Shown here piece after piece: positions 5,116 to 12,121 of a stretch of 12,121 nt of DNA. The notes under the pieces were generated by a model. It saw only the letters and a list, made by a program, of their open reading frames with translations, was not told where the DNA came from and ran no database searches. Position numbers and translations under genes: made by a program. This DNA comes from Mageeibacillus sp. UBA1243 (GTDB lineage Bacteria > Bacillota > Clostridia > UBA1212). The stretch is taken from positions 60,724-72,844 of the forward strand of contig DBWH01000064.1 in assembly GCA_002308595.1 (NCBI GenBank). Direction: 5' to 3'. The stretch's first letter is position 1; the number at the start of each line of letters is the position of its first letter.

Positions 5116-6270
5116 CTATCTGCTGAAAAAGCCCTTTTCACGGCGCATCGAAATGCTCATCACCATTCCGATGGAAATATAGTTTGCGAGCATGGCGCTT
5201 CCGCCCTGGCTCATGAAAGGCAGTGCCAATCCCGTGATCGGCATCACGCCGAGGTTCATCGCGATGTTCTGAACAATGACGACAAAGAAGCTCGCGAAAA
5301 TACCTGCGGCAACGCATCTTCCGAAATAGTCCTGCGAGCGCATCGAAATTGAGAGCATTCTCAGGAGGATCACCGTGAAGAGCACTATTACCGCGACAGC
5401 CACTATGAAGCCGCCCTCCTCGCAGACGACGGAATAAATCATGTCCGTCAGCTTGACAAGGATTTTGTTGTTGCGGTTCATTGTCCCCTCGCCAAGGCCT
5501 TGGCCATAAATGCCGCCGTTGCCTATTGCCGTCAGGGAGCGCCGCAGCTGAAGCGTGTAGTCGTAATAAAGTTCGTTGTTCGGGTCAAGGAAGCCGAGAA
5601 GCCTTGTCCTTCTGGTGCCGTTCATGTAGAACTTCCAGATCACCGGTACTCCGGCGGCCCCCGCAACAAGGGCACCGACAAGGTAGCGCAGCTTGATCTC
5701 TCCGACAAATATCACCACCAGGAACGTGATAATGTACGTTATCGCCATTCCGAGGTCCTTCTGCAGGAATACAAGCGCGAGCGGGACTGCGAAGCCTAAA
5801 AGGATGTTCAGTGCGTATTTCACCGTCATTCCTTCGCGCTTCACCTTTTCAAGGAAGACCGCCTCGTAGATTACCATTGCCAGCTTCATGAGCTCCGAAG
5901 GCTGGTACGTGGTGATGCCGAGGTTCAGCCAGCTTCTGCTTCCGCCGCTGTTGATGCCTATGCCGGGCAGGAAAACCGCCAGCATGAGGGCAAGGTTTAT
6001 CACGTAAAAAGGTATGTAGACCTTTTTGAAGTTGCGGTAGTCAAACAGTGTAAAGAGTATGCAGAGGATTATGCCGACGGTCAGGCCTACGATCTGGACG
6101 ATCATCTGCTTCTGGCCGTGGTCCGCGTATTTGTCGTATTGGGCGCTGCTCAGGTACACAAGACCGATGGCGGTGACCGCAAGCACCGCCGAAAGCAGAA
6201 GGTAGTCAAACTTTTTGAAGTAGTCAACCCTCTCGCTGTGGTCTATGGAAACGTTGCTGAGATTGCTCAA
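5116..6270 (-). CDS. SEDS-family peptidoglycan polymerase (FtsW/RodA/SpoVE)
   Basis: SEDS proteins are polytopic glycosyltransferases that polymerise lipid II into glycan strands, usually with a class B PBP. The 384-residue length and about ten membrane helices fit. Seen are GGSRSWLNLG and YQPSELMKLA (109-131), LQKDLGMA (169-176), RLLGFLDPNNE (223-233), AIGNGGIYGQGLGEG (248-262), the loop LVKLTDMIYSVVCEEGGF (271-288) with the expected catalytic aspartate at Asp276, and PITGLALPFMSQGGSAML (344-361). The loop departs from the canonical PEAHTDFIF, and SQGGSA replaces SYGGSS. The start is TTG 6270, chosen because GGAGGG lies 6 nt upstream and no ATG fits. It lies 40 nt after lgt and 9 nt before the adaptor gene. 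I cannot decide between RodA, FtsW and SpoVE roles, so no symbol is given. No cognate PBP is in the window. Confidence 0.9.
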   Translation of the reverse strand: MSNLSNVSIDHSERVDYFKKFDYLLLSAVLAVTAIGLVYLSSAQYDKYADHGQKQMIVQIVGLTVGIILCILFTLFDYRNFKKVYIPFYVINLALMLAVFLPGIGINSGGSRSWLNLGITTYQPSELMKLAMVIYEAVFLEKVKREGMTVKYALNILLGFAVPLALVFLQKDLGMAITYIITFLVVIFVGEIKLRYLVGALVAGAAGVPVIWKFYMNGTRRTRLLGFLDPNNELYYDYTLQLRRSLTAIGNGGIYGQGLGEGTMNRNNKILVKLTDMIYSVVCEEGGFIVAVAVIVLFTVILLRMLSISMRSQDYFGRCVAAGIFASFFVVIVQNIAMNLGVMPITGLALPFMSQGGSAMLANYISIGMVMSISMRREKGFFSR

Positions 6271-6310
6271 AGTTTACCCTCCGCGCAGCCTGTTTTACAG
6301 ATTTACCGTA

Positions 6311-7399
6311 TCAGCCGTCAATTTCCTTTTCCGAAGCCTCTTCCCCGGAAACATCTTCTTCCGAATCATCTTCGTCAGCTTCTTCCGAAGCTTCTTCGCC
6401 GGTCTCATCCTCTTCGGAATCTTCGGCCTCATGTTCCGCAAGGAGATCGGCAACGTCGGAAAGCGAAGACCTCTCTCTGACTTTTTCCTTGGCGGGTTTC
6501 TTAGGCGCTTTTTCGGCTTTACCCGGAGCCGGAATCTCGCCTCTCATCTCTTTTTCGAACAGTTCAATCACTTCGGCAAGGCTCTTCTTCCTCTTCTTCG
6601 CAACGATAAAGAGCGCGACGCCCGCACCGACAATGACAACCGAGAGCCACTGCGAAACCCTGAAGTGACTTCCGATCATAAGGCTGTCCGTCCTGAGGCC
6701 CTCCACGATTGCCCTCTCAAATCCGTAGATCATCATGTAGAGCGCGGTGACCTCGCCAATGTACTTCTGCAGCTTCTTGCGGTAGATCACCATGAACGCA
6801 AAGCCAATGAAGCACCAGACGGACTCGTAAAGGAACGTCGGATGAACGCTCCCCTCGATTTCGCTTCCGGTCATCGCAAACAGCCAGTTTGTCTGAGAAC
6901 CGTAAGCTTCCTGGTTGATGAAATTGCCCCAGCGGCCAATGGCCTGACCGAGGATGATGTAAGGCATCGCAAAGTCAAGCAGATGAAGGAAGCTTCTTTT
7001 CTTGATCTTTGTGCCTATAAGCGCCACGAGCACCATTCCTATCACGGAGCCGTAGATGGCGATGCCGCCGTTCCAGATCTTGAAAATGTCGCCCGGATGC
7101 TTCGAATAATAACCCCACGAGAAAATGACGTAGTAAATTCTCGCGCAGACTATCGAAATCGGTATGCCGGCAAGTATATAGTCAAGAAGGTCGTCCCTCT
7201 TGATTCCGTAAGACTTTGAGCGCAGCATCGCAAGGACCATGCAAAGTATGAGTCCCGTGCAGATGATCACGCCGTACCAGTGAATCTCAAAGTTTCCTAT
7301 TTTGAAATACTTTGAGAGGTTGTTAAGTCTGATGCCGAGGTTCGGAAAAGCTATAAACTGTTCCGTGTTTCCCGCAAGCAGCGCCGCAGCATTGTCCAT
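6311..7399 (-). CDS. lgt: Prolipoprotein diacylglyceryl transferase with acidic C-terminal tail
   Basis: Lgt transfers diacylglycerol from phosphatidylglycerol to the lipobox cysteine of prolipoproteins in the cytoplasmic membrane, the first step of lipoprotein maturation. Family marks are IHWYGVII (39-46), WNGGIAIYGSVIG (109-121), the signature GQAIGRWGNFINQEAYG (151-167), HPTFLYES (186-193) and ERAIVEGLRTDSLMIG (228-243). The core of about 270 residues with seven helices is normal. Residues 270-362 are extra: a basic linker with KAPKKPAKEK, then an almost purely acidic/Ser tail with a repeated GEEASE unit. The tail should be cytoplasmic. The start is ATG 7399 with a good AAGGAG 5 nt upstream. 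The gene follows the DUF4340 gene by 42 nt without a terminator and precedes the SEDS gene by 40 nt, so it is probably co-transcribed with both. Confidence 0.96.
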   Translation of the reverse strand: MDNAAALLAGNTEQFIAFPNLGIRLNNLSKYFKIGNFEIHWYGVIICTGLILCMVLAMLRSKSYGIKRDDLLDYILAGIPISIVCARIYYVIFSWGYYSKHPGDIFKIWNGGIAIYGSVIGMVLVALIGTKIKKRSFLHLLDFAMPYIILGQAIGRWGNFINQEAYGSQTNWLFAMTGSEIEGSVHPTFLYESVWCFIGFAFMVIYRKKLQKYIGEVTALYMMIYGFERAIVEGLRTDSLMIGSHFRVSQWLSVVIVGAGVALFIVAKKRKKSLAEVIELFEKEMRGEIPAPGKAEKAPKKPAKEKVRERSSLSDVADLLAEHEAEDSEEDETGEEASEEADEDDSEEDVSGEEASEKEIDG

Positions 7400-7441
7400 A
7401 ATAACTCCTTCTTGGGTGTTTTCCTTAGGCCCTTTATCACG

Positions 7442-9142
7442 TCAGGGCACCAGTGCCATTACTGTTTTCTGGCATTTAATCGCGGCCATGACATCGTAGA
7501 GCATGTATACTTCTCTGAAGATGCCTGTCGTCTTGATGCATCCGCCTGCGTATTTTCCGTTGATGTATGCCCAGGCGCGGTTGTCTTCCTTCTGGTAAAC
7601 TTCAATCTTGAAAACGTCGCCGTCCCTCTCGGTGTAGGTGATCGTCGCAAGCTTCTCGCCAAGCTGATCCGCCGCGGGTTCATCAAGGTCAATGTCCTTG
7701 ATGGCGAAGTTCACGTAGAGCGCAAGAAGCACCCTGTTGAAGCCCTCGTAGGGGTTGATCGTCGTTATGTCATTGGTGAGGTCGTCGTCGCGGTTGAACT
7801 TGATATCGTCCTCGGTGACGCGCGTGTATCTGTTGTCGTTGGCGACTACGGCGTAGTTGTCGTCGTCGGGGGCCTCTTTGCCGTCAAAATATCTGGTCAC
7901 GACCTCTTCCGTCTCAACGTAGCCCGCCGAATTTGTCTTCTGCACGGTCTCATAGGTGTAGACCATCTTGTGCTTCTCTTCGCCCTTGATGTCGATGTCG
8001 ATCGAGCTTATGAGGTCCGAATCCTCGAGGTAGAGGTAAGGGTCAACGTAATTCAGCACGTTTATGGAGTGGTAAACGTAACCCGTGTTCACCGTGTAGA
8101 CGTCGTAGAGACCGTCCTCGGCATCGCCAATGAGACAGTAGTACGCATTGCCGTCTTCGTTTTTGTTACCTACTTTTAGGACGTAACTGTCAATGGTATT
8201 GTCCGCGTTGATCATGTCGAGGTAGTACTCGATGGCAGCCGGTGCAAGTCCGTAGTCCGCAAGCTGCTCCTCCGTCACACCCGCCGCCGCAACTCCGTCA
8301 AGCGTCACGCCGTTAAGGTCCTTCACGAGGTTGTTTACGGCGCTCTCCTGCGATTTTCTCTCAATCGGGAATCGAACACGCCAATACCCCACGACCCTCT
8401 TCTGGGTCTCGGTGCTCTGCCGGTCAACGCCTGTGCAGTCAAGAGCTATCGCCTTCTCGCCTTCCTCGTAGATTGTGAGCTTCGAGGGGATGTCTGTCGT
8501 CAGGAACGGGAACGCCTTTACGAGCGTTATTGCCTTTTTTTTGAAAAGCATTCTGTCGGCGGAGTAAATGTTGAGCCTGTATACCTGAAGAGTGCCGTCG
8601 TCAACGCAGACGTAGCGGTACTCTCTCGAGTAGTCGTAATAACCGATGTAGATCGTCGTCACGGCGCCTTCGTAGCTCGCGATTCTGAAATACATGTCGC
8701 TCTTGCCCTCTTCGTCGAAACCGTACTCGCTAAGGACATCGCGGTCCTTGATGATTGTTCCGGAGCAGGAGGTCATGATCGAGGAGAGAAGCGAGCTGAC
8801 GTTGCTGTTGTTGGCTTCAATTGCCGAATCCGAGGTGCAGATCCAGGTTTTTGTCTCCTTACCCTTTTCGTCCTTCTCAGTGACGCGCTGGAGCGTCAGC
8901 TTCGTGCCGTCAAAGTAGGACTCGATGGCCGCAACGCTTGAGCTTTCGAACTGAATGAGCTTGCGGTAAAGGCTTTCGGAGGACCCTGAGTTTGACCCGT
9001 CATCCGACGTGCCGTTTTTATTCGCAAGATACCTGCCGGCCTCGGGGAAGACCTTGTCGATGTTGAGGACAAAGATCACGCCCGCAATCAGCAGCACCAG
9101 GAACACAGCCGCCGCAATTGTTGTTGCAATATACTTCTTCAC
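7442..9142 (-). CDS. DUF4340 domain protein of the GldG-type ABC cassette
   Basis: The 566-residue protein has an N-terminal membrane anchor (about 5-27) without a lipobox and a large, probably extracellular part. That part looks like two DUF4340-type repeats (about 65-200 and 215-360), each with an alternating beta pattern and a LSEYGF or LADYGL motif (137-142, 294-299), followed by a further beta-rich region to the C-terminus. DUF4340 proteins are commonly encoded beside GldF/GldG-like ABC genes; their molecular role is unknown. Translation starts at GTG 9142, which overlaps the GldG stop in a GTGA arrangement, with AGGAGG 5 nt upstream. This tight coupling suggests it acts with the transporter. 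A run of eight A residues in the coding strand (8542-8535) forms AAA AAA AAG. Confidence 0.85.
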   Translation of the reverse strand: MKKYIATTIAAAVFLVLLIAGVIFVLNIDKVFPEAGRYLANKNGTSDDGSNSGSSESLYRKLIQFESSSVAAIESYFDGTKLTLQRVTEKDEKGKETKTWICTSDSAIEANNSNVSSLLSSIMTSCSGTIIKDRDVLSEYGFDEEGKSDMYFRIASYEGAVTTIYIGYYDYSREYRYVCVDDGTLQVYRLNIYSADRMLFKKKAITLVKAFPFLTTDIPSKLTIYEEGEKAIALDCTGVDRQSTETQKRVVGYWRVRFPIERKSQESAVNNLVKDLNGVTLDGVAAAGVTEEQLADYGLAPAAIEYYLDMINADNTIDSYVLKVGNKNEDGNAYYCLIGDAEDGLYDVYTVNTGYVYHSINVLNYVDPYLYLEDSDLISSIDIDIKGEEKHKMVYTYETVQKTNSAGYVETEEVVTRYFDGKEAPDDDNYAVVANDNRYTRVTEDDIKFNRDDDLTNDITTINPYEGFNRVLLALYVNFAIKDIDLDEPAADQLGEKLATITYTERDGDVFKIEVYQKEDNRAWAYINGKYAGGCIKTTGIFREVYMLYDVMAAIKCQKTVMALVP

Positions 9143-10692
9143 TTGTGCCTCCTGATAATCCAGATCGTGAATCCGGCTGCGATGATGACAAGCGGCAGTA
9201 CAATCATGACGAAGATTGTGATCACGGTCGAGTCTTTCTTTGTGACGTCAACGTATGAGTTGATCTGGTTGTTGTACTTCTTTGCCTCGATTGTATCGGC
9301 AACGTTGGACTTTATGTCAAGCTCCATCCAGCGCATGCTCTCGTTCATGATCTTTCTTGCGGATTCGCTTCCGAATTCCTCAAGGAATGCGTTGGTGAAC
9401 GAAGCGCTCGAGCCGAAGACGACAATCTTCGAGACAGTCATCTTGGTGGCGTACGAGGTATATGCCGAGCCGCTCGCCGCTACAATCGCGGTGCCTTTTC
9501 TGTTGCTCTTGTTTTGGTCGATTGAAACGGACGTCGCGTCCTTGGAGGTTTCGATGAGTGTCGCAACCTGGAAGTTGTCGTGCTGGTCCGTTTTTTCCTG
9601 TATGGTGATGGTTCTTGTGTTCTTGAGCTTGAGCTCCGTGGATGCGAGGTTTTCGAGTGAGCCCGCGGATTTGGTCTTGGCGGAGAAGATGCTGTCGCCT
9701 GTCATATTGGCGATAGTTTTCTCGTTCGACTCCTCGACAATGGTCTTCTCGATGTCGATGCCGTACTCGCTCATGACGTCGCGGAAGTTCTTGAAATCGT
9801 TGTAGATTATGGTTCCGTCCTTGGGCGACTTGATGTCCATGAAGAAGTATGCGCTTCTGCCGGAGCCGAGCCAAGTCTTGAGAGTTTCAGCCGCTGTGCC
9901 GGAAATGTCCTCCGTGGGGCCCATGAAGAGCATGCAGACTGCGTTCTCGGGGATGGTGTCTTTGTTCAGATCGATCTCGACAATGTCATAGCCGTTGTAG
10001 GAGATGTACTCAAGGAGGTTCTCGTATTTGCTCTTTGAGACCTCGCCGAAGCCTGTCGAGTAGCAGATGATCGGTGTGTCGCTTGTGACCTTGATGATGG
10101 CGGACGTGAGCTTGGTTTCAAGTTTGATGCCTGTCGCGTAGACGTAGGTCTGGATGTCCTGCGTGTAGGTCGCGGTCGAGTAAATCTCGGAGGACGAAAT
10201 GTGTCTTACCTTGTCGCCGCACTTTACGAGGAAGTCGCCCTTGGCGTAGTTTGCCGCAGCCGCCTCGCCGACCGTGTTCTTGAGGAATCCGGGTTTTTTA
10301 TCGAGATCCACGTAGCTTACGTTGACCTTTGAGAAAGCCTCGTACCTGTCAAGGATGCCGGCCTGCTCTGCCTTGCCCTGTGAGTTTACGTCTGCCCTCG
10401 CCTCAACCTCGTCAAAGAGCGCGTAAATCGTGACGGTGTCGTCAAGGTCGTTCAGCACCTTTTTGGTGGTTTCGGTGAGCGTGAAAATGCCGCCGACAGT
10501 CGTGTCGACCTTCGGAATGAACTGTGCAACGAGGTTCAGAAGCACGAAACCGATGACGGCAATGGCAATGAATATGTAGAAGTTCGCCCTTCTCGTCATG
10601 AGTCTGACCATGCCGACCTTGGCTTTTTCCTGTTTTGTTTCATTGGCGGGAACGTTGTTTCCCTGATTCTTTGCGTTGGTTTTGTTTGCCAT
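9139..10692 (-). CDS. GldG-like ABC transporter accessory subunit
   Basis: This 517-residue protein resembles the GldG family: a Lys-rich cytoplasmic N-terminus, one membrane helix (about 36-60), the family-typical GGIFTLTETTKKVLNDLDD stretch (about 65-85), a large soluble extracellular domain and a second membrane helix near the C-terminus (about 491-514, then IRRHK). In Flavobacterium, GldA, GldF and GldG form an ABC complex needed for gliding; in Clostridia the related cassettes have no proven substrate and gliding should not be inferred. I choose ATG 10692 rather than GTG 10701, because the ATG overlaps the permease stop as TGATG and GAGGTG stands 6 nt before it. Its own stop overlaps the DUF4340 start, so the three genes look translationally coupled. 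Confidence 0.85.
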   Translation of the reverse strand: MANKTNAKNQGNNVPANETKQEKAKVGMVRLMTRRANFYIFIAIAVIGFVLLNLVAQFIPKVDTTVGGIFTLTETTKKVLNDLDDTVTIYALFDEVEARADVNSQGKAEQAGILDRYEAFSKVNVSYVDLDKKPGFLKNTVGEAAAANYAKGDFLVKCGDKVRHISSSEIYSTATYTQDIQTYVYATGIKLETKLTSAIIKVTSDTPIICYSTGFGEVSKSKYENLLEYISYNGYDIVEIDLNKDTIPENAVCMLFMGPTEDISGTAAETLKTWLGSGRSAYFFMDIKSPKDGTIIYNDFKNFRDVMSEYGIDIEKTIVEESNEKTIANMTGDSIFSAKTKSAGSLENLASTELKLKNTRTITIQEKTDQHDNFQVATLIETSKDATSVSIDQNKSNRKGTAIVAASGSAYTSYATKMTVSKIVVFGSSASFTNAFLEEFGSESARKIMNESMRWMELDIKSNVADTIEAKKYNNQINSYVDVTKKDSTVITIFVMIVLPLVIIAAGFTIWIIRRHK

Positions 10693-11405
10693 CAGTTCCA
10701 CCTCTTTCTGTCGATGTTGATAATGGTGATGAAGAGCATCATTGCCGTGAATGACAGGTAGAATATCAACGCGGAGAAGTCAAACATACCCAAAACGAAG
10801 TTGTTGTACCTTGACGAGAGCGAGAGCCACACGAGGATGCTTCCGAAGGTGCCCTTGATGTGTTCGCCGACCGTCTCGATGAAGTTGATGACGATGAGGA
10901 TGATGACGCCAAGGACGGCCGCAAGAGGCTGGCTGTCCGTAACCGACGACGCGAATGAGCCGACGGCAAGGAATGCGAGTCCCAGGAGCGTGAATGCGAT
11001 GTAGCCGCTGATCGTCATGGCGAGCGGGAACGTGCCGCCCTTATTCATGAAGAAGTACATGATGACGGGGCAGACCATCGATTCGAGGAGCATGCAGCCG
11101 AAAACTACTGCCGATGCAAGGTATTTTCCGATCACAATGCGCCAGGTTGATACCGGGGCGGTCCTGAAGAGGACTTCGGTGCCGTTCTTTTTGTCGTCAG
11201 AGAACAGCTTCATGGTGATGACCGGGATGAAGAATATTACAAAGCTGATGAGGCTTCCCAGCGTGTAGGAAAACTCGATCTGCATGTTGCTGAGGTTTAC
11301 GTTCCAGAAGTAGAGGCCCGTCAGGATGCCGAAGAATCCGATGATGCAGTATGCAACGGGGGACTTGAAATAACTCTGAATCTCTCTCTTAAATACCGCG
11401 CTCAT
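10692..11405 (-). CDS. ABC-2 type permease, GldF-like
   Basis: The 237-residue membrane protein has about six hydrophobic helices and the ABC-2 permease pattern: an N-terminal cytoplasmic REIQSYFKSPVAY (8-20), then SDDKKNGTEVLFRTAPVSTW (69-88), where GTEVLF precedes the coupling region, and IVIGKYLAS. It would form the membrane channel for the ATPase encoded just upstream. The start is ATG 11405 with an AGGGGTG Shine-Dalgarno about 8 nt upstream, within the end of the ATPase gene; the gap between the genes is 4 nt. Its TGA overlaps the ATG of the GldG-like gene. Transport direction and substrate cannot be read from the sequence. Confidence 0.92.
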   Translation of the reverse strand: MSAVFKREIQSYFKSPVAYCIIGFFGILTGLYFWNVNLSNMQIEFSYTLGSLISFVIFFIPVITMKLFSDDKKNGTEVLFRTAPVSTWRIVIGKYLASAVVFGCMLLESMVCPVIMYFFMNKGGTFPLAMTISGYIAFTLLGLAFLAVGSFASSVTDSQPLAAVLGVIILIVINFIETVGEHIKGTFGSILVWLSLSSRYNNFVLGMFDFSALIFYLSFTAMMLFITIINIDRKRWN

Positions 11406-11409
11406 TTGC

Positions 11410-12121
11410 TCACACCCCTTCCTTCATGTCGCTCGTTATGATCCTTACAAACTCTTCCTCAAAGCTCTTTTCCATGGGTTTGAGCTCGTAAAGGGCAACG
11501 CCGGCGCTTGCGGAGTTGAAGAACAGCTCTTTTACGCCTGTCGATTTTGAGTCTGTCGAGAATCTGTAGACCAGCATGCCGTGGTCGGTCCTGCTGAACG
11601 AGTAATTTTTGAAAACGCCTGAGAGGAGCTTCTCGGCAACCTCTTTGTCGCCCGTGTCGAATGTGACTGCGAAGCGTTTGACATTGGCGTCAGCGGATAC
11701 AAAATCCGAGAGAGAGCCTGTTTTTGCGACTTTTCCGTTGTTGATGATGACAACGTCGCTGCAGACAGCTGTGACTTCCTGGAGGATGTGCGTGCTCAGG
11801 ATAATCGTGTGGTTCCTTCCGAGGCTGCTGATGATTCTTCTGAACTCGACAACCTGCTTCGGGTCAAGACCTACCGTCGGCTCGTCGAGAATGAGTATCG
11901 GCGGGTCTCCTACGAGTGCCTGCGCGAAGCCTACCCTTTGGCGGTAACCTTTTGAGAGGTTCCTGATGACTCTGTTTCTGACGTCGCCGATCTTAACGAT
12001 GTAGCAGATGTCGTCAAGCATAGCCGTGCGCTTCTTTTTCGGAACGCGCTTCAGGTCGCATATGAAATTCAGATACTCCTTTACGGTCATCTCTCCGAAG
12101 AGGGGCGGCTGCTCCGGCAGG
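11410..12121 (-). CDS. ABC transporter ATP-binding protein, GldA-like (N-terminus cut by right edge)
   Basis: The visible 236 residues lack the Walker A region, which lies beyond the window. Reading from the edge, LPEQPPLFGEMTVKEYL contains the Q-loop glutamine and the conserved MTVKEYL of ABC-2 ATPases. Then come the ABC signature LSKGYRQ (11958-11938), Walker B ILILDEP (11898-11878) with D-loop VGLDP, and the switch histidine in LSTHILQEV. A C-terminal domain of about 100 residues follows, as is usual in drug- or polysaccharide-type ABC-2 ATPases. It energises the permease encoded 4 nt downstream. An apparent ATG at 12090 is internal, not the true start, because conserved sequence continues upstream of it to the edge. 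Confidence 0.95.
   Translation of the reverse strand, partial: LPEQPPLFGEMTVKEYLNFICDLKRVPKKKRTAMLDDICYIVKIGDVRNRVIRNLSKGYRQRVGFAQALVGDPPILILDEPTVGLDPKQVVEFRRIISSLGRNHTIILSTHILQEVTAVCSDVVIINNGKVAKTGSLSDFVSADANVKRFAVTFDTGDKEVAEKLLSGVFKNYSFSRTDHGMLVYRFSTDSKSTGVKELFFNSASAGVALYELKPMEKSFEEEFVRIITSDMKEGV

Noticed and set aside
6245..7219. Long plus-strand open frame (324 codons) across lgt
   Set aside because: It lies opposite lgt, whose motifs are unmistakable, and its translation has no recognisable fold or motif; it is an antisense shadow.
7412..8179. Plus-strand open frame (255 codons), valine-rich
   Set aside because: It is antisense to the DUF4340 gene. The valine-rich product is what reverse-complementing Asp/Tyr/Asn-rich coding sequence gives; no ribosome site or family match supports it.
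10693..10701. GTG 10701 as start of the GldG-like gene
   Set aside because: The GTG lies within the GAGGTGG ribosome binding sequence itself; the ATG at 10692 is well spaced from it and overlaps the permease stop as TGATG.
12088..12090. ATG at 12090 as start of the ABC ATPase
   Set aside because: Conserved sequence LPEQPPLFGE including the Q-loop continues upstream to the window edge, so the ATG is the internal methionine of the MTVKEYL motif.
1..12121. Mobile element, CRISPR array, tRNA or phage genes
   Set aside because: No direct-repeat array, transposase or integrase motif, or cloverleaf-like sequence was seen on either strand; all genes are codirectional and of chromosomal type.

Overview
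The window reads as a chromosomal stretch of a Bacillota genome, most likely class Clostridia (Oscillospiraceae-like or a relative), of moderate GC content. The reasons are the order HlyD-like adaptor - yggS - sepF, a SEDS protein next to lgt, strong GGAGG-type ribosome binding sites with frequent GTG and TTG starts, and the GldA/GldF/GldG/DUF4340 ABC cassette as found in Clostridia. This placement is inference from family content and order; no marker alignment was possible. Every gene I can support lies on the minus strand, so transcription runs from the right edge to the left edge.

In transcription order: (1) 12121-7442 holds an ABC-2 type cassette: an ATPase cut by the right edge, a six-helix permease, a GldG-like substrate-binding-type subunit and a DUF4340 protein. 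The stop and start codons of these genes overlap or lie within 4 nt. (2) 7399-3343 holds lgt (prolipoprotein diacylglyceryl transferase), a SEDS-family FtsW/RodA/SpoVE protein and a HlyD-like adaptor with an unusually long charged cytoplasmic part. (3) 3291-2602 is yggS (PLP homeostasis). Gaps throughout are 52 nt or less and hold no convincing terminator, so ATPase to yggS looks like one long operon whose promoter is beyond the right edge. (4) After about 200 nt with a plausible promoter comes sepF, here 385 residues, followed by a terminator. (5) A small unrecognised four-helix membrane protein follows, ending at a perfect-stem terminator next to a second perfect hairpin. (6) A strong extended -10 promoter with a leader of roughly 105 nt precedes gyrA, which is cut by the left edge.

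The shared theme is envelope growth and division: lipoprotein maturation (Lgt), peptidoglycan polymerisation (SEDS), the Z-ring anchor SepF and an ABC complex of unknown substrate. I see no phage genes, IS element, CRISPR array, tRNA or rRNA. The most unusual object is SepF. It has a disordered insert of about 220 residues, a CxCCxxC cluster in the segment that aligns with the conserved SepF glycine, and a well-placed internal Shine-Dalgarno plus ATG exactly at the border of the SepF domain, which could give a second isoform lacking the membrane anchor.
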